NCBI RefSeq assembly: GCF_900109605.1
Contig: NZ_FOAM01000017.1
Coordinates: 62,001-126,000, forward strand
Source: Xaviernesmea oryzae
GTDB taxonomy: Bacteria > Pseudomonadota > Alphaproteobacteria > Rhizobiales > Rhizobiaceae
Reading direction: 5' to 3'
Length of the DNA stretch: 64,000 nucleotides
Shown in pieces: positions 61,957-64,000 of this stretch. Positions within the stretch are counted from its first letter, which is position 1. The number at the start of each line of letters is the position of its first letter. Position numbers and translations under genes: made by a program. The notes under the pieces were generated by a model. That model saw nothing but the letters and a program-made list of their open reading frames with translations. It was not told the DNA's origin and made no database searches.

Positions 61957-63543
61957 ATGGTGCGCAAGCAAGACCTCGAAAACAGCCTGATCGTCTCCTG
62001 CCAGCCGGTGCCCGGTGGGCCGATGGACACTGCCGAGGCGGTGGTCGGCTTTGCCAGGGCGGCGCTTTCGGCAGGCGCCAAGGCATTGCGCATCGAGTCC
62101 GTCGCCTATGTCCGCGCCGTGCGCGCTGCCGTGTCTGCGCCGATCATCGGTCTCGTCAAGCGCGATCTCGACGACAGCCCGGTGCGCATCACCCCGTTTC
62201 GCGCTGACGTGGAGGGCCTAGTCGAGGCCGGTGCCGATATCATCGCCTTCGACGCCACCGATCGGCCGCGTCCCGTCGCTGTGGCGGAGCTTGCGGAGAT
62301 TGTGCGCGCTGCGGGCCGCTTGTCCATGGCCGATTGTGCCTCAGCCGAGGATGGCGCCCGGGCGCTGGTGCTCGGCATCGATTTCATCGGCACGACCATG
62401 TCCGGCTATACCGGCGGGCCGGAGCCGGTGGAGCCGGATCTGGACCTGATCCAGGCTTTCAGGGCGATGACGCCCTATGTGATTGCCGAGGGCCGCATCC
62501 GCACGACGGACCAGGCGGCAGCGGCGATCGCCGCAGGTGCCTATGCCGTGGTGGTCGGCTCGGCCATCACGCGGACAGAGCATGCCACCAGCTGGTTTCT
62601 CGATGCGGTAACTGGCGCCAGCCGCCAGCGTGCCCAAGGAGATGCACCGGTGCTCGCCATCGATCTCGGCGGCACGAAGACCAGCCTGGCGCTGGTGCAG
62701 GGCGGGCAGATTGTCGCCAGTCGCACGATTCCGACCGATCGCAGCGCCGGCCCGGATGCCTGGCTTGATAGGGCTGCGGCCGAAGCGGCGACGCTTGGGG
62801 CCTCGCCCGCCGCAGTCGGCCTCGCAGTGACAGGCTTTGTCGATGGCGGCAGATGGTCGGCCATGAACCCGGCGACCCTCGGCATTCCCGAAGCCTATCC
62901 GCTGGTCGACGCCGCCTCGGCCCGCTTCGGCGTGCCCGTGCTTGCCGTCAACGATGCGCAGGCGGCTGCCTGGGGCGAGTTCCGTTTAGGGGCCGGGCAG
63001 GCGGATCGGAGTTCGAACGGCCGCGCGCAGGAAACCAGTGGCATCGATCTCTTGTTCCTCACGATTTCCACCGGCATTGGCGGCGGCATCATCGCGGGCG
63101 GGCGCCTCCTGACCGGCCTGTCCGGCCATTTCGGCATTTTCGGCCTCGGCTCCGGCGGCGCGCAGCCGTTGGAGGATATGGTGTCCGGCGGCTTTATTGC
63201 CGCGGAGGCTCTTCGCGCCGGTCATGCGCTCAATGCCGCCGGTGTCTTCGCCGCCGCCGAAAACGGCGCCGGCTGGGCCGAAGCGATCGTCTCCGATTCT
63301 GCCGAGAGGGCAGCCCTTCTGCTGTCCGATCTGCATCTTGCGCTCGATCCGGCCCTGATCGTCATCGGTGGCGGCATTGGCCTTGCCCCCGGCTATCTCG
63401 ACCGGCTGCGGCAAAGACTGTCGGTCAAGCCGACGCGGCTGACACCGCGCCTGGCGCCTGCGCGCCTCGGGCCTCATGCCGGGCTGATCGGCGTGGCCGC
63501 GCTCGCCGGCAAGAGGCTGGGGGAGGCGAAGGCATCGGCCTGA
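61957..63543 (+). CDS. nanEK: NanE-NanK fusion: ManNAc-6-P epimerase and ROK sugar kinase
   Basis: The 528-residue two-domain enzyme has a TIM-barrel NanE part at residues 1 to about 225 (LIVSCQPVPGGPMDTAEAVVGFARAALSAGAKALRIES; IGLVKRDLDDSPVRITPF; YVIAEGRIRTTDQAAAAIAAGAYAVVVGSAITR). The ROK kinase begins at about 232 (VLAIDLGGTKTSLALVQGG; LAVNDAQAAAWGEF). NanK phosphorylates ManNAc and NanE converts ManNAc-6-P to GlcNAc-6-P. The ROK zinc cluster CxCGxxGCxE is absent: the segment after GHFG reads IFGLGSGGAQPLEDMVSG. GGGAG precedes the ATG. It leads towards an ABC importer. Confidence 0.9.
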   Translation: MVRKQDLENSLIVSCQPVPGGPMDTAEAVVGFARAALSAGAKALRIESVAYVRAVRAAVSAPIIGLVKRDLDDSPVRITPFRADVEGLVEAGADIIAFDATDRPRPVAVAELAEIVRAAGRLSMADCASAEDGARALVLGIDFIGTTMSGYTGGPEPVEPDLDLIQAFRAMTPYVIAEGRIRTTDQAAAAIAAGAYAVVVGSAITRTEHATSWFLDAVTGASRQRAQGDAPVLAIDLGGTKTSLALVQGGQIVASRTIPTDRSAGPDAWLDRAAAEAATLGASPAAVGLAVTGFVDGGRWSAMNPATLGIPEAYPLVDAASARFGVPVLAVNDAQAAAWGEFRLGAGQADRSSNGRAQETSGIDLLFLTISTGIGGGIIAGGRLLTGLSGHFGIFGLGSGGAQPLEDMVSGGFIAAEALRAGHALNAAGVFAAAENGAGWAEAIVSDSAERAALLLSDLHLALDPALIVIGGGIGLAPGYLDRLRQRLSVKPTRLTPRLAPARLGPHAGLIGVAALAGKRLGEAKASA

Positions 63544-63610
63544 CGCGCATCGGCCAACAGCCGGAATGAACCAATAAGATCCTTATGAACAACAACAAGA
63601 GGGAACGACA

Positions 63611-64000
63611 ATGCGCATGACATCAACGCTTCTGGCCCTTGCCGGGCTGATCCTGTCCACCAGCGCGCTGACCGGACTGGCCGAGGCCAAAGTCACCGTG
63701 CTCGGCTGGCCCGGCGGTTCGGAAGAGACCGCGCTGCGCGCCACGGCGGAGGCCTATAATGCCCAGCCGGGTCTGGCGGAGGGCGACAAGGTCGAGCTGA
63801 TCTTCTTCAACCGCGATGGCTTCTTCGACAAGCTGCAGGCCGATATGGCCGCCGGCTCCGATGCCTTCGACGTCAACCTCGTCGCCACCTATTCGATCGG
63901 CCGCTATGCGCCCTATATGGACACGATCGATCTCGGGCCGGAGGCCGCCAAGACCTATGGCGACGCCGTGCTGAAGACCATGCAGTTCGAGGGCAAGCAA
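63611..64000 (+). CDS. ABC transporter substrate-binding protein (partial, runs off the window)
   Basis: The first 130 residues are visible: a signal peptide MRMTSTLLALAGLILSTSAL ending near GLAEA, then KVTVLGWPGGSEETALRATAEAYNAQPG, the start of a family-1 extracellular solute-binding protein. GAGGGA precedes ATG 63611. It follows nanE-nanK by 67 bases, and further transport genes are expected to the right. An amino sugar or sialic-acid-derived ligand is the contextual guess. Confidence 0.83.
   Translation, partial: MRMTSTLLALAGLILSTSALTGLAEAKVTVLGWPGGSEETALRATAEAYNAQPGLAEGDKVELIFFNRDGFFDKLQADMAAGSDAFDVNLVATYSIGRYAPYMDTIDLGPEAAKTYGDAVLKTMQFEGKQ

Noticed and set aside
1-64000. CRISPR array, rRNA genes, complete tRNA genes, intact insertion sequences
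   Set aside because: No regularly spaced repeats, no rRNA-like sequence, no full cloverleaf and no transposase with flanking inverted repeats were seen.

Overview
The window is GC-rich DNA from an alphaproteobacterium, most likely a Rhizobiaceae/Hyphomicrobiales member. This rests on the rhizobial-type trb conjugation operon, a NanE-NanK fusion, PhoB boxes of the CTGTCAT-N4-CTGTCAT type and dense ABC-transporter/regulator cassettes; genus is not decidable from the sequence alone. The window splits into a mobile element (1 to 20985) and ordinary chromosome (20986 to 64000).

Mobile element. A mating-pair-formation operon (trbB-C-D-E-J-K-L-F-G-I plus a DUF2274 gene, 510-10280) ends at a long perfect hairpin. 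A lower-GC cargo follows (10372-18638): a single-module NRPS with A, an inserted flavin oxidase domain, T and TE, whose specificity residues read as the glutamine/indigoidine code. It is coupled to a PptA-like tautomerase, a cysteine-less relative of maleate isomerase/arylmalonate decarboxylase, a TetR regulator, a beta-hydroxyacid-dehydrogenase-type oxidoreductase and an MFS exporter. Three copies of one inverted repeat sit between the -35 and -10 of the three promoters, so the TetR protein probably controls the whole locus. A truncated LysR gene and a tyrosine integrase close the element. Next to the integrase lies a 45-bp copy of the 3' part of an initiator tRNA-fMet gene, which marks the attachment site and the right end. 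The left end, relaxase and coupling protein are not in the window.

Chromosome. 21393-23021: MFS exporter and divergent ArsR regulator sharing two operators. 23168-24986: a PhoB-box-preceded phosphonate monoester hydrolase/sulfatase. 25053-27624: a DmdC-like acyl-CoA dehydrogenase and divergent TetR. 27693-36717: hydantoinase/oxoprolinase operon (hyuA-hyuB-gntR) divergent from a GAF protein plus sugar-type ABC transporter, with three GntR-like sites between. 36788-39138: succinate-semialdehyde-type dehydrogenase and divergent IclR. 39164-54396: two paralogous ABC importer cassettes arranged head to head, each with its own glycerophosphodiesterase and with an inositol-monophosphatase-family gene at each outer edge. 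Several PhoB boxes and a ROK regulator lie among them; together they look like a phosphate-starvation system for scavenging phosphodiesters. A GlxA-type regulator/isonitrile hydratase pair is inserted in it. 54654-56114: a GGDEF protein. 56607-58567: galactonate-type dehydratase with its GntR regulator. 58760-59401: a small toxin-antitoxin-like pair. 59491-64000: FAD oxidoreductase, HutC-type GntR, NanE-NanK fusion and the start of an ABC importer, an amino-sugar/sialic-acid catabolic locus that continues past the window.
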